From positions 39,851,243 to 39,915,242 of the forward strand of contig OY755243.1 of NCBI GenBank assembly GCA_963576725.1: a DNA stretch of 64,000 nucleotides. The letters are read 5' to 3'. Both the position numbers and the translations under genes were made by a program. Positions 1 through 10,704 of the stretch are shown here, piece after piece. The notes below the pieces were generated by a model, which had not been told where the DNA came from, made no database searches, and saw only the letters and a program-made list of their open reading frames with translations. This DNA comes from Azorinus chamasolen (Eukaryota; Mollusca; Bivalvia; Cardiida; Solecurtidae). Within the stretch, counting starts at the first letter, position 1. The number at the start of each line of letters is the position of its first letter.

Positions 1-1299
1 CAAAATACAGGTTTTTAACCATATCTTTTTTTAATAGATATTATTTTGAAATATTATCTCACAAACAGCGATACATATATCATTTAGACCAAATAACACC
101 AAAACAATGCTTTAATTAGGTAAAATACATTGCATTTTGGTGTTTAAACGGGCCGAGGGCGAATAGGACTTGAGCCATACATCCTTGAATAGTTCATTGT
201 TAAGGGATAGGGGTGGGGGTGGGGGTAAAACATTTGGATTATAGGACTTGAACCGTCTCACCGTACTCGTACACTGAGTTATTCAAATCTTAGATTATAG
301 GTTTAAAGTTCTGCTGAACAAATAAGTTACATAAAGGTAACTAGATCTACTAATTTACTCTTACCGTGAGGTTACAAATTGAAGATCCGGTCAAAACTTT
401 TTAAAGGGAAGCAACTCAAGACTAAGATACATATAAGGTACGTTCTAAAACATGGGACCAAAAGGCGGCTCAAAAGCCGGTGATCGCGGTATCACAGAAA
501 TCGGCATTAAGTAGTAATCCATCAGTGAAGCTAAATGCAGTGGTCAGGTGATTTGACCATTCATACGGGAGATCAACCCTACAGCCACACAGGTGTAGAT
601 CTAACTATTATACGCAGAGAAAATGGAAATATATTTAGTATGGCATTATGCTGTAGATCTACATCAGATACAGCCCTAAAGGTTTACTATTAATTAGCAT
701 AGAGCTACTTATTATTTATGTAAACATATCTAAATGCTGGTCCCTGTTAATCTATTATAAATAAAGTCTACTCTTGACCTACCTCATTCTTTCTTTCCTC
801 ATCATCAGCAATTTTTGCCGCGTCTTCTAAGATCTAAGTTCTAAGATCTAAGTTCTAAGTCAAAATGGCCCTAATAGGCTTCCGTAGTACGATTTCTATA
901 GGAACATAGTTCTGAAATGAATTTGACAAAACTCTGTTTTTCTTGACAAGATGTTCATGTAGTTTATATTAACACTTTAGTGTTCTCTTAATCCTCAATC
1001 TGCTAAATAATTAAAACTGAGTCGCTCCTTTCTGAATGATAATTTAAAACAAAAAGTTGTACCCACTTTTATCAATGATAAAATGTTCTTTATAACAAAC
1101 AGTACAGGAACCATTTGATAATGTTTGCAAATGTCCAATATACGTGTACTCGGTTTAACACACAATAAGGGTCAAACACAAATGTCATCTTGCCAGACCA
1201 GTGGAAACGTGCAACACGCTTCTATTTGAAGACGACCGGGAAGTAAACCCCCACAGGACCGACACTGAAAAGTACACACTATGACCCGGAAGTGTTATT
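1..1299. other. No gene recognised; AT-rich intergenic or intronic DNA
   Basis: No splice-bounded exon or long open frame with protein-like composition is visible on either strand. The only structure I see is a G-rich run near 208-228 and a short tandem repeat of a TTCTAAGATCTAAG unit at about 826-860. Confidence 0.5.
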
Positions 1300-1307
1300 T
1301 TAACCCT

Positions 1308-1521
1308 TTAACCTTTAGCATGCTGAGCAAATTATTTTTATCGAATGTGTCACCTGCTGCCTTTTTTTTAATTCAAGCGACAGTTAATTTGTCTACCAAA
1401 ATGCAACTAAAATATCAAACAGTTTGGATCCTGATGAGACGTCGAGTTACTCGGTGTCTCATCTGGATCCAAACTGTTTGCATAGGTATTCACTAATCCG
1501 CCCTAGCAGGCTAAAGGTTAA
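1308..1521. mobile_element. TTAA-3 MITE with hairpin core
   Basis: The element is bounded by TTAA on both sides. The ends read TTAACCTTTAGCATGCTG on the left and the complement of TTAACCTTTAGCCTGC on the right. The centre (about 1418-1482) is an inverted repeat, AAACAGTTTGGATCC answered by GGATCCAAACTGTTTGC, with a CGAGTTACTCG tip. TTAA flanks plus CCTTTAGC ends suggest a piggyBac-type non-autonomous element. No transposase is encoded. Confidence 0.75.
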
Positions 1522-1558
1522 TTGACGAATATTTATGTAAGAAATAACGACACGTTTG

Positions 1559-1911
1559 CAGCCAACGTCGCATATATGATAACACGTCTCTATGGTACAA
1601 TGTACATTCATTATATCTGATTATTACTATGACTTTTGCAGCTATTATCGCATAAATTATAACATGTCTCTATGTTACAATGTACATACATTATCTCTTA
1701 TATGGTACAGGGTACATCAACATACATAATCTCTCATTGTTACTGGGCCTTTTGCTGCTAATGTCGCATATTTGATAACATGTCTCTATGCTACAGGGTA
1801 CATACACTATATCTGATTGTTATTGTCATTTTCGCTGCCAATGTCGCATATATGATAACGTGCAGTTTGGACCCAGATGAGATATCATCAGGATCCAGAC
1901 TGTTTGTTACT
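1559..1911. repeat. About four copies of a ~79-bp repeat plus a half-palindrome
   Basis: The motif GCTGCCAATGTCGCATAT followed by GATAACATGTCTCTATG recurs near 1559, 1637, 1755 and 1833. After the last copy comes a degenerate TTAA-3 hairpin core (1861-1911, GCAGTTTGGACCCAGATGAG). Small open frames here are chance. Confidence 0.6.
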
Positions 1912-1954
1912 GTGGTAATGTTTTTGAAAGAAAAAGAGAGAAAATTAAACAATC

Positions 1955-3690
1955 GTTTTGGCACGCCCGTCTTCAGACGGGACATATTATGTCGTGGCAC
2001 TGTCCGTCCGTCCGGGAATTTTTGCTTGTCCGCTCTCCGCTCATTTAGATTGCCCCAGGCACTCCAGAATCATCTCCCCTCATTTTATGAATTTCCGTGA
2101 ACTTTTGCTTGTCCACTCTCTAACTCAAACAAATGTAATTCAATCCGTTTTAAATTTGGTCGGCGTGTGTATTACATAATGTCCAGTCAAGTACGATAAC
2201 CAGCAAGATTGCCCCAGACACTTGAGAATGATCTCCCCCTACTTTATGAATTTCTGTGAACTTTTGCTTGTCCGTCCGCTCTCTAACTCAAACAAATGTA
2301 ACCTAATCCTTTCAAATTTGGTCAGCATGGATATTACCATAATGTCTCAATCAAGTTCGATAACCAGCAAGATTGCCCCCAGACAATCCAGAATTATCTC
2401 CCCTTTATAAAATTTCCGTGGAATTTTGCTTGTCTGCTCTCTAACTCAAACAAATATAATACAATCCTTTTTCATGTTTTGGTCAGCATGTATGTTACTA
2501 CATGTGCAAGAATTTTTTTGAAGCAAAGCATCAAAGGGGGCGAATAGAGTTAGATAACAGCAAAGGAGAAATAAAACATGGTATTTACAGTCTGTACTTG
2601 CAAACCAATTAAAACTGTTCCCAAAAATCCAGAAATAATTTGTTCATGTATATGGAAAAGCTATATATGGAAAATCCATGGAGAATACAAATATTTCATG
2701 TGTTTGATATAAAACGCTTTGCCGATGTAATAGCGTTTATTCGTGTGGGGGTTATTGTAACTGTTAAAAATTAAAGTATTGAAGAAAACTGCATATCTGG
2801 TATCACAAAGACATTTTTGTAAGAATGATTGAACTCAAAATGTGCGTTTATTCTAGGGCACATTAAATGTGGAAAGTGAACTTTGTGAAAGATGGCAATT
2901 CATAAAGATAACACAAGAAAATTAAATATAAACTGTATTAATACTGAACAAGTAACTTGACTAGCATAAATGGATCTGGTAAAAAAACAAAACATTTGTA
3001 ATATTATGGAAAACTTTTTAAAACCTAAGCAACTTGAAATGCTTGTAGACAAACGTGATGTGTCCATATCGCATGTACATTCCCATTAGGTGTACAAAAC
3101 CAGTAAAAATGATTTCTCCAGTACTAATTAGGAGAAATCATTTTATAATATTTTTATTTTCAAAATACAAACAATTCACTAGGGATAAAAAACTGTCGAC
3201 TTGTTTCCAACTGCATATATATAAAATTGTATTCTTTCCATGCAGACTGTTATTAAAACCAAAAATTACATTTCAATAATATCCTCAGAATTCTTAATAA
3301 ATCAGCCCTCCTACCAGTGAAATTCCTCGGAGACGCGATGGCTTCATGCCTTCGCGCCGATAATGTCTCAGTCAAGTTCAATAACCAGCAAGATTGCCTG
3401 AGACACTTGAGAATGATCTCTCTTTATTTTATGAATTCCCGTGAACTTTTGCTTGTCCGATCTATAACTCAAACAAATGCAATCCAATCATTTTCAAATT
3501 TTGTCAGCATGTATATTACCATAATATCTCAGTCAAGTTTGATAATCAGCAAGATTGCCCTAGGCACTCTGGAATTATCCCCCTTGTTTTATGAATTTCT
3601 GTGAACTTTTGCTACCTGATATGGAGTAATAGGCTTTTAGTTCTAGATATTTGACGGGCGTATTTTGTGACATTTTGGCACTCTTGTTTT
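1955..3690. repeat. Dispersed mollusc-type repeat with internal 161-bp tandem copies
   Basis: The unit starts at GGCACGCCCGTCTTCAGACG with a GTCCGTCCGTCCGG run and ends near GACGGGCGTATTTTGTGACA. A tandem unit with the phrase GTGAACTTTTGCTTGTCC recurs at about 2096, 2257 and 2418 (161-bp spacing), and again at about 3438 and 3599. The middle (about 2520-3300) is unrelated AT-rich DNA with a small perfect palindrome at 3107-3145 (AAAATGATTTCTCC arms). The short frames inside (for example 1958-2179 and 3317-3604) translate the repeat and are not genes. I recognise the GTCCGTCCG/GACGGG phrase as a widely dispersed mollusc repeat; the class is uncertain. Confidence 0.6.
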
Positions 3691-4348
3691 TAAACATTTT
3701 GTTTTAAAATAAGAAATTATGAATGTCGATGGAAACTATTATTATTGATTCACAAATGCGTTTTTTGTTATATTCAGGAAAATCTTCATAAACTGATCCA
3801 AACTATCTGGAAACAGTACTATGTCAATGGTTATGAGGTTTTAAAAACCAATACCAATTGCTCGGCGTTTCATCTGGATCAAAGCAATTCGTAAACGTGA
3901 GTCAGGTTATACAGGTTAAAATTATGACCAGTTGGGTAAAAGGAATATAAGTATAGTTTGGAAACATCTAAGCTCAAAACACATATAAATACATGTATTA
4001 TGAAGAGACAAATTGAAATCCGTTTGCAACTATTTACAGCTGTATAGGCGATTTGAGTTTTAGTCCCGAACCAAAACAACGGCTATTTTTATTTTCCCGC
4101 CAATAGGTGTTGTATCTAATTTCAAACCAAGTGACTATTACCGCTGTCTTCTGTCACTGTCACTGTTACTGCAATAGTGCATAGCATATACACACAGCAA
4201 AGGTAGGATACTGAAAGATACCGATGTCGAAGAAACACTACGAATACTACTTAAATATAATACCTAGATACAAAATCTAGTTCAGCTTGCTTCACGAAAT
4301 AAATGTCCACGGTTTTGAAAAACAAAATGCATTTGGATAAAAATAATA

Positions 4349-4795
4349 CAGTAGAACCTGTCTTAAGCGATCATCAAAATGTCTAATTTTGGGTCTGTAT
4401 GGTAGGTGGTAGCTTAATGCAGGTCAAAAGTAATGCAGAAATCTGCTATAGGAGCTTTCTGCATTACTTTTGACCTGCATTAAGCAACCACCTACTTTTT
4501 TACGTTTTCTGCATTCAATCAATTCCAAGCCATTTAACACTTTCCCTCATATAAACGTGTTTTCCATCATTTGCAAACATAATAGATCCAGATCAGACGG
4601 CTCCTAGAGGAGTCGTGTGATCAGGGTCTGCTCTGTTTGCTAATGGAATTTGATAGATCTGTTTCTTTACTTTCTAAAATGGCTACAATGTTCCACCTGC
4701 AATATTTTGTTATAACTTTTCCCCATGAAGATTCAGTAGGTATAGACATTTGGAATAAATATAGAACAGGGAAAGGGTTAAGACGGGTTCAACTG
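4349..4795. mobile_element. TA-2 MITE interrupted by a TTAA-1 MITE
   Basis: TA dinucleotides flank both ends. The left end is CAGTAGAACCTGTCTTAAGC and the right end is the complement of CAGTTGAACCCGTCTTAA. The core hairpin (about 4411-4493) has arms GTAGGTGGTAGCTTAATGCA / TGCATTAAGCAACCACCTAC and a CTATAGGAGC tip. The right arm is split by the TTAA element at 4534-4781. Confidence 0.8.
4534..4781. mobile_element. TTAA-1 MITE nested in a TA-2 MITE
   Basis: The insertion is flanked by TTAA on both sides, with ends TTAACACTTTCCCTCATA and the complement GGGAAAGGGTTAA. The hairpin core reads GATCCAGATCAGACGGCTCC then AGAGGAGTCGTGTGATCAGG, with CTCTGTTTGC outside it. Removing one TTAA plus the insert restores a continuous TA-2 right arm, which shows the target duplication directly. 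Confidence 0.85.
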
Positions 4796-5059
4796 TATAG
4801 TGTATATCAAAGATACTTGCACACGTATATTTGGTTGGCGATAAACTTTGTGAAGCCGTTCGGAACTTGTTACATTTCAAGTTGTAGTCCCTACAATAAA
4901 AGTATATTTTCAATCATAAACTTGATATCATTATCATTAAGATTAGAATTAAGAGGATCCTAATAAGCATGTTGCTTTCGGTCTAATCCTTATTCCAAAT
5001 ATAGTGATAAGTGGATTTATGTATATTTCAGAAATAAAATATGTTTAAAGAAGGACTTG

Positions 5060-5990
5060 CCAACATTTAACATTACCAACCGATCACAGACAATGATCTG
5101 AAACCACTAAAAAACTCAGGGTTCCTCTCTGCCTCACAAATCTTTCCAAAGAAAAGTGGTTTGACATAACCTTGAATTTCGCTCTTCGTGGTATACATAG
5201 AAAACCTAAGATCTCTGACAAAAGTACAATTAATGAGGCATGCAGGAAACGCCACATACAGAAAAACAGCCATCGTTTGTTTTCCATGATGAGGCTGGTG
5301 TTTAATTTTGCCAGCTGGTGTACAATCAAGAACACACCAAAATCGCAAAGGAGACGCTATCAAGAACAACGATTCAAACATTAATATAAGAATGTACAGT
5401 AATCAAGAGGAAACATGTCCTGTAAATCTCTGAAAACATACCTGACAAAACTGCGCCCGTGATCGAACCATTTCATTCAGTAACCCAAACGTTCAGTCGA
5501 TTATGAAGAATCATATACACATCCAGGCCTGTTGGTGAGCGTGTACTGAACGAAATGATGAAAACAATTTTTTTACACAAATCACTGTGTCCGGGAGACC
5601 GCAATCATGCACTAGCTGTTGGCCTATGCTGGTGTCAAAACCAGGGAAATAATGAAAAAGTCCGGTCATCAGAATGAAGCCAGTGTCAGACGCTATAATG
5701 CCGACTCGTCCGACAATCAGAAGCGGCAATATTCTTCAATTCTTCAAGGACAGCCCCATAGTGAGAATTCGCCCCACCCACTCTAGACCACTCGAGGACT
5801 TTGCAAATTCCAAACACGCCTGTAGATTGTCGCTCCTGATATTTTCCATTTGCACGTCCGCTTGGCCTATCATCTTTCTCATCAAAACACCAATCAGCCA
5901 ACGTATCTTGAATATGCCACCAGTTCCACATTGCAAACAATTTAAAATAAATAATTCCGTTGTCCATGTGCACAATTATTATGGAATTTT
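5060..5990 (-). other. GC-richer, unrecognised stretch with possible decayed coding content
   Basis: This block is less AT-rich than its surroundings. Minus-strand frames are open for 70-100 residues (5073-5381, 5511-5729, 5686-5973), and pairs of frames overlap in a way that suggests a frameshifted pseudogene. One frame contains SDNLQACLEFAKSSSGLEWV and another IVGRVGIIASDTGFILMTG, which is hydrophobic. I do not recognise the family, and no splice sites clearly bound the frames. Confidence 0.25.
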
Positions 5991-6285
5991 ATTATATTTA
6001 CACAGCAGCAATGTCGAGGTCAAATTTGATTCCTCTTTGGTAGTTTTGAAAGGGACCTACCATCAGAAATTCAAAGGACCATGACTTAACGGTTTTCATT
6101 TGTGAAAATCTAAGTATCAAGTGAAAACACCAGTTCTTGGTATATTAAATATAAGCACAATTGCAAGGTTCCGAGAGAACTATTTTCTATATGCGTAATG
6201 CGGAGATGTGCGGTGTTTCATGACATCAAAGGACTTAAAGTATTGGGTTTTTTTTACCATCTGGATCTATGGTTTCATTGGAATA

Positions 6286-6452
6286 GGGATAATCGTTGCG
6301 TATTTGAAGATTTGCAGCAGTATATCGGTGGTTTATATGTCGCAAATAATCGTTTTACATGCTCCGCTAACGCGTCGCATGTAAAACTAAATTTGCGACA
6401 TATAAACCACCGATATACTGCTTCAAATCTTCAAATACGCAACGGTTATCCC
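6286..6452. repeat. Long near-perfect palindrome, ~77-bp arms
   Basis: The left arm 6286-6362 (starting GGGATAATCGTTGCGTATTT) is answered by 6377-6452 (ending CGCAACGGTTATCCC), with a loop of about 14 bp. The flank at 6465-6520 carries GTGATACAAAATAAACC, which recurs inverted at about 20339-20362, so this is a dispersed foldback element and not a unique sequence. The frame at 6198-6461 is the translated palindrome. Confidence 0.75.
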
Positions 6453-6599
6453 CTAATTTAAACTTATATTTGAAAAACAAAATGACTCTGTGATACAAAA
6501 TAAACCATTTTCATCCATACTTAAAATTGTTTGTTGTACAACAAAATATCACCCCGTTTCGAACAGTTACGAAACTAAAACGCAACCTAAATGAGTGCT

Positions 6600-6787
6600 G
6601 CTAATACAATGGCGAATACCATCGGGTCTTAGATGTCAAACACATGGACTATTTTTAGACACTGCAGCCTCTATAAATGAATCTACCGAAAAGGAACATT
6701 TACTAGAAAAAAGGATTTATCACAATGGGTTCAAAACATGACTTCTACGGAGGCGTCAAAATGCCTCAGTAGCAGGGAATGGGTTAA
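6600..6787. mobile_element. TTAA-2 MITE remnant lacking its left end and hairpin tip
   Basis: The fragment contains the family phrases CTATTTTTAGACAC, GAATCTACCGAAAAGGA and TTTATCACAATGGGTTCA, and ends GGGAATGGGTTAA. The left TTAA terminus and most of the central palindrome are missing. Confidence 0.5.
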
Positions 6788-6817
6788 CGTATTTTATCGG
6801 CCGATGTACGCATACTA

Positions 6818-7018
6818 CAGAAAATCCCCTCTATAACTGTCACTAAATTACATCATGTATTTTGTGTTAAAGGCAGGTGGCTGCTTAAAGCAAGGTGAAA
6901 GTAAAACAGAACGCTCCTATAGGAGCGTTATGTTTTACTTTCACATTGCTTTAAGCATCCACCTGCCCTAAATACCCAGTTAACACAATTTAGTGGCCGT
7001 TATAGAGAGGTTTTACTG
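6818..7018. mobile_element. TA-1 MITE with near-perfect hairpin core
   Basis: The left end is CAGAAAATCCCCTCTATAAC and the right end is TTATAGAGAGGTTTTACTG. The core 6871-6967 has arms GGCAGGTGGCTGCTTAAAGC / GCTTTAAGCATCCACCTGCC and an exact GCTCCTATAGGAGC tip at 6913-6926. The element and 47 bp of left flank are duplicated at 8212-8460. Confidence 0.8.
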
Positions 7019-7022
7019 AATT

Positions 7023-7235
7023 TCAACCCTTTCAGTGCTGAATTTTCAAATGGACCATTCCAAAAGTCAAACATGTCAAACTTACTATGAATATTCATGG
7101 ATTTATTTTGTAAAAGAAAAGCATAACATAACAAACGGTGCAGACACAGATGAGAGGACTCTTGTTTAGGAGCACTTTCATCTGGGTCTATAACGTTTGC
7201 AAAGGCCATTAGTGACCCGTTCCTGCACTAAGGGT
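7023..7235. mobile_element. Degenerate TTAA-type MITE
   Basis: The left end reads CAACCCTTTCAGTGCTGAA without an intact TTAA. The core retains AACGGTGCAGACACAGATGA and TTTCATCTGGGTCTATAACG arms around a GTTTAGGAGC tip. The right end CTAAGGGTAATG is decayed. Confidence 0.45.
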
Positions 7236-7576
7236 AATGTAAAAAAAAATCCATTAATGTAAATCAACATGTACACAGGTTCAAGTGTTAATACGTGTAC
7301 ACACAGAGGCGTCAATGTGTAGTCTAGTACAGTATAATATTTGACAGGTTTCCGGGTTTTTGCCCAATGATGTAGCTCCTATACTGTTCAGTGATTGACT
7401 GACAGTCATCTAAGGACGGGCTGCACGCATTCACTCAGCACTGGATATAGATTTTTTTTAAATCCCAGGTAAGTTCATCAGACATATTTCAATAAGATTT
7501 AAATGTTTTTGTAACATAACCTTTAACCTGCTGAATAATTAAAATGGCTCCTCCCCCTGTCTGAATACAGTATTAA

Positions 7577-7804
7577 TTAACCCTGTAATCCATAGGCTAT
7601 TTTTAGACCCAACCTCTTTGAATGAATCTACCCAAAGGAGCCTTTACTAGAGAAAAGTAAAATTTTAGAATTTTGTTGTTTGAAACCATTGCGATAAATA
7701 GAGCATTTGTTCCTATAGGAGCAAATGCTCTATTTATCACAATGGTTTCAAGAAGTGATTTTTACAGATGCGTAGAAAGGTGTATTTATGGAGAAAAGGG
7801 TTAA
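7577..7804. mobile_element. TTAA-2 MITE, complete
   Basis: TTAA lies at both ends (7577 and 7801), with termini TTAACCCTGTAATCCATAGG and AGAAAAGGGTTAA. The core has AAACCATTGCGATAAATAGA / TCTATTTATCACAATGGTTT arms and a TGTTCCTATAGGAGCA tip. Confidence 0.8.
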
Positions 7805-8002
7805 TTAAATATGCAAATATAGTAGACCCAGATCAGACGGCTCCTATATGAGCCGTCTGACCAGGGTCTGCTCTGTTTGCTGATGATACAGATATCATTC
7901 TGCAGTTTCTGCCATGGCCAAACATTCTTGTGTCCATGTACTATTAACAAATTAATCTAATATTCACGATGTCGTTATTTCTTACATCAATGATCATGGC
8001 AG
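7805..8002. mobile_element. TTAA-1 MITE directly abutting a TTAA-2 MITE
   Basis: The core hairpin is TAGACCCAGATCAGACGGCT then AGCCGTCTGACCAGGGTCTG with a CTCCTATATGAG tip. The right part carries TGTCGTTATTTCTTACAT and CATGGCAGAAAGGGTTCA, so the terminal TTAA is mutated. The left TTAA may be shared with the preceding element. Confidence 0.65.
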
Positions 8003-8015
8003 AAAGGGTTCAAAA

Positions 8016-8200
8016 GTTAAAAAGACAAAATAATGGTATCGACAAAATGGTATGACAAACAATGTATACCCAGATCAGAGGGATCATGAAAGTGACCATT
8101 AAAAAGAGGTCTTATTGTGGGAATGTAAGACAAGTGGTAATGCAAGTCAAAAGTAATGCAGAAAGCTCCTATAGGAGCTCAGTGCGCTAGCTTCTCTCTA
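8016..8200. repeat. 185-bp segment duplicated at 8471-8655
   Basis: GTTAAAAAGACAAAAT onward to CTAGCTTCTCTCT recurs 455 bp downstream with few differences. Both copies contain half a TA-2 MITE that stops just after the GCTCCTATAGGAGC tip, so the opposite hairpin arm is missing. A TA-1 MITE lies between the copies. Confidence 0.7.
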
Positions 8201-8257
8201 GCTCTCTCGCTAGCAGGGAATGGGTTAATGTATTTTATCGGCCGATGTACACATACT

Positions 8258-8459
8258 ATAGTAAATCCCCTCTATAACGGCCACTAAATTACATCAAGTA
8301 TTTTGTGTTAAAGGCAGGTGGCTGCTTAAAGCAAGGTGAAAGTAAAACAGAACGCTCCTATAGGAGCGTTCTGTTTTACTTTCACCTTGCTTTAAGCAGT
8401 CACCTGCCCTAAATACCCAGTTAACACAATTTAGTGGCCGTTATAGAGAGGTTTTACTG
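8258..8459. mobile_element. TA-1 MITE, complete hairpin
   Basis: The ends are TAGTAAATCCCCTCTATAAC and TTATAGAGAGGTTTTACTG. The core arms pair for about 48 bp each with an exact GCTCCTATAGGAGC tip at 8354-8367. With its left flank it is a near copy of 6771-7018 (offset 1441 bp), so one came from the other by segmental duplication and not by transposition. Confidence 0.8.
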
Positions 8460-8470
8460 AAACAGAAAGG

Positions 8471-8720
8471 GTTAAAAAGACAAAAAAATGATATCGACAA
8501 AATAGTATGACAAACAATGTATACCCAGATCAGAGGGATAATGAAAGTGACCATTAAAAAGAGGTCTTATTGTGGGAATGTAAGACAGGTGGTAACGCAA
8601 GACATAAGTAATGCAGAAAGCTCCTATAGGAGCTCAGTGCACTAGCTTCTCTCTGTGTTAAGCAACCGCTTGGTTTTTAAGGTTCAATCAATAGATGGTC
8701 GCTTAAAACAGGATCGACTG
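8471..8720. mobile_element. Second copy of the 185-bp duplication plus TA-2 right end
   Basis: 8471-8655 repeats 8016-8200. It continues into GTTAAGCAACCGCTTGG and GATGGTCGCTTAAAACAGG..ACTGTA, the decayed right arm and terminus of a TA-2 MITE. Confidence 0.55.
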
Positions 8721-9307
8721 TAATATTAGTGATTTAAATAACCGTATCAATTGTGTCACTGTTTGACTAAAACACCACGCATTACGTTAAAATGATAACC
8801 TATCCTTTAAATAATGTGATTTGATTTTTTAAGCTGTGAAAAAATATTGTCTGCTTAAACTTGGATTAGTGCGATTTGAACTGCTTTTGATTCGATTGCA
8901 TTTGATAAAGTACTGACCGAGTCAAATAGCATAGGTCCTGATGAAACGGCGAGTTACCTGGCGTCTGATCTGGATCTAAGTCGACTGCATATGCGAGTCA
9001 GGTCGCGGATAAATGCCGAGTTACCCTCTGTGAGACAATTCTAAAGAGTGGTCACAGTATAGGGCTTGGTTGAGAAAAATATTTAAATTTACGCATCTTA
9101 TCTGGAGCTCTGAAAACTGTTTGAGTGTCTGATCACGTCTTTGCGATCGAATTTTAATTAATTGCTTCTCATTAACTGAAATGTGTTTGAAATTGTATCA
9201 TGCCTTTAAAGAGAAATTAAAACAAGATAACTAGATAGACACGATTTTTCACAGACTCCGCCTGGCTCATATTTCTACAAGAAGTATCTAATTGATATTG
9301 CAGTGCT

Positions 9308-9383
9308 ATGGTTTCGGGGAGATGGACCGTCATGCTTGTAGTCATTGCTACATGCTTGACATTGCCAGCTGCCGACTGCAAAG
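9308..9383 (+). CDS. First coding exon of a small secreted protein (signal peptide exon)
   Basis: The exon opens ATGG and encodes 25 residues that form a textbook signal peptide: MVSGRW, a hydrophobic core VMLVVIATCLTL, and a small-residue cleavage site PAA before DCK. It ends in AAAG followed by the donor GTAAGA (9384-9389), leaving phase 1. A start further upstream is not supported; TTGATATTGCAG just before the ATG could be the acceptor of a 5' UTR intron. The exon can join in frame to 16135-16292 or to 22154-22227, both phase 1 acceptors, giving peptides of about 77 or 49 residues before signal cleavage. Seen: signal peptide and donor. Inferred: expression and partner exons. The family is not recognised; a secreted peptide precursor is plausible. 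Confidence 0.65.
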
Positions 9384-9448
9384 GTAAGAAACATGCAACA
9401 TTCTCTATAACTGGTCAGTATCAAGGACACTTGAACAAAATGTTTTGA

Positions 9449-9650
9449 TTAACCCATTTGCTCCCAGTGGATTCTTCCATGCTTATACATTGGATTAGTC
9501 TATCTTTTATCTAAGGGATGTCTGGTATAAATTTTCATTTTTGTTTTGTTTTATATTGAATTTCCTATCAGCAAACAGTGTAGACTCTGATCAGAGTCTA
9601 CACTGTTTGCCTACGTCCCATATATGGGATCGTGGGAGCAAATGGGTTAA
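9449..9650. mobile_element. TTAA-type MITE with perfect 18-bp ends in intron 1
   Basis: TTAACCCATTTGCTCCCA at the left is matched exactly by its complement TGGGAGCAAATGGGTTAA at the right, with TTAA at both boundaries. The core is AAACAGTGTAGACTC..GAGTCTACACTGTTTG around TGATCA. It lies 65 bp after the exon donor. This is a fifth TTAA subfamily, without the GCTCC tip. Confidence 0.85.
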
Positions 9651-9659
9651 GACCAGATA

Positions 9660-10200
9660 CTATGTTGGTGAGCATCTAACCAGACGCATTCGTATTTGCC
9701 ACTTGTCGGCAGGAACTGCAACATTTTGTCCTCTACTGTTGCAAACTGCAGTGCATGATTCGGCCACCAATTTCAAATGTGGCGTCAAACACGTGATTGG
9801 ACATGGTGTCTGACCATAGTTTACACTGCCATTTTAATAATGTTTGAGATGCATTAATTTTCCAGTAAAGTCCGCCATTAAGCTTCGTGAATTTATTGAC
9901 ATTTATTTAAAAAATTATCTTGAACGTTCATTTGTTCAAATAACTGTATGTAGTAAACCTGCCTAAAGTGGTACTAAAAGAATTCTGTTTCTTTATGAGC
10001 AGAAATCGGAGTTTGATTTAGAAAATACTTCCATGAATTACGTTCACAAAATGCATATTAATGTTAAAACATTACTAGTGTCACTTTAGATTTCGTTTAT
10101 ACTGACCTATATTACCTTTACGCGGTGGTTTTAATGGCCGAGACAAAAATAATTATTTCTATTCAAGACGTTCTTGTGATAAAGGTAACGTTAGAACATG
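9660..10200. other. No further feature recognised
   Basis: AT-rich intronic DNA. The frame at 9541-9813 runs out of the MITE into this stretch and has no protein-like features. Confidence 0.4.
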
Positions 10201-10237
10201 CGTACAATAAAACCTCTCTATAACGGCCATTAAATTA

Positions 10238-10440
10238 CAGTTAAACCTCTCTATAACGGCCACTAAATTACATCAAGTATTTTTGGTAAAAGCAGGTGGC
10301 TGCTTAAAGCAAGGTGAAAGTAAAACGGACCGATCCTATAGGAGCGTTCTGTTCTACTTTCACCGAGCTTTAAGCAGCCACCTGCCATAAATACCAACTA
10401 ATTAGCACAATTTAGTGGCCGTTATAGAGAGGTTTTACTG
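10238..10440. mobile_element. TA-1 MITE with duplicated left terminus
   Basis: TA flanks both ends, and the right end is TTATAGAGAGGTTTTACTG. The left end is present twice in tandem (10206-10237 and 10238-10272), each copy reading AACCTCTCTATAACGGCCA. The core hairpin 10291-10385 has a GATCCTATAGGAGCG tip with a few arm mismatches. Confidence 0.8.
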
Positions 10441-10704
10441 TAGTTGTTTCGTGAATGTAATTCTATCAGTAAATTTGGAACCTAAAACTCGGATATCTAC
10501 CTTTAAGCCTGCTGAATACAAGACAATACCCATACAGAAAGTTCCTTGCCAGTCGTTCTGCATGACTTTGGTCTGCGATAAAGCAGGAAGGTTCTGTATA
10601 ATGTAATGCATATTTATGTAAGAAATTATGCATCATGTACATGTATACATATGTAGTTAAGAGCTGGATTTTAAATGAACATAATCTGTTTAGGCCATAA
10701 TTGA

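Noticed and set aside
4410..4495. Bacterial-style terminator or attenuator hairpins (also at all other MITE cores)
   Set aside because: The hairpins are dispersed, share family termini and target duplications, and the DNA is eukaryotic; they are MITE cores.
5073..5381. 102-residue minus-strand open frame as a gene
   Set aside because: A second frame is also open over the same bases, no splice sites or recognisable domain are seen, and it is reported only as an unrecognised GC-richer stretch.
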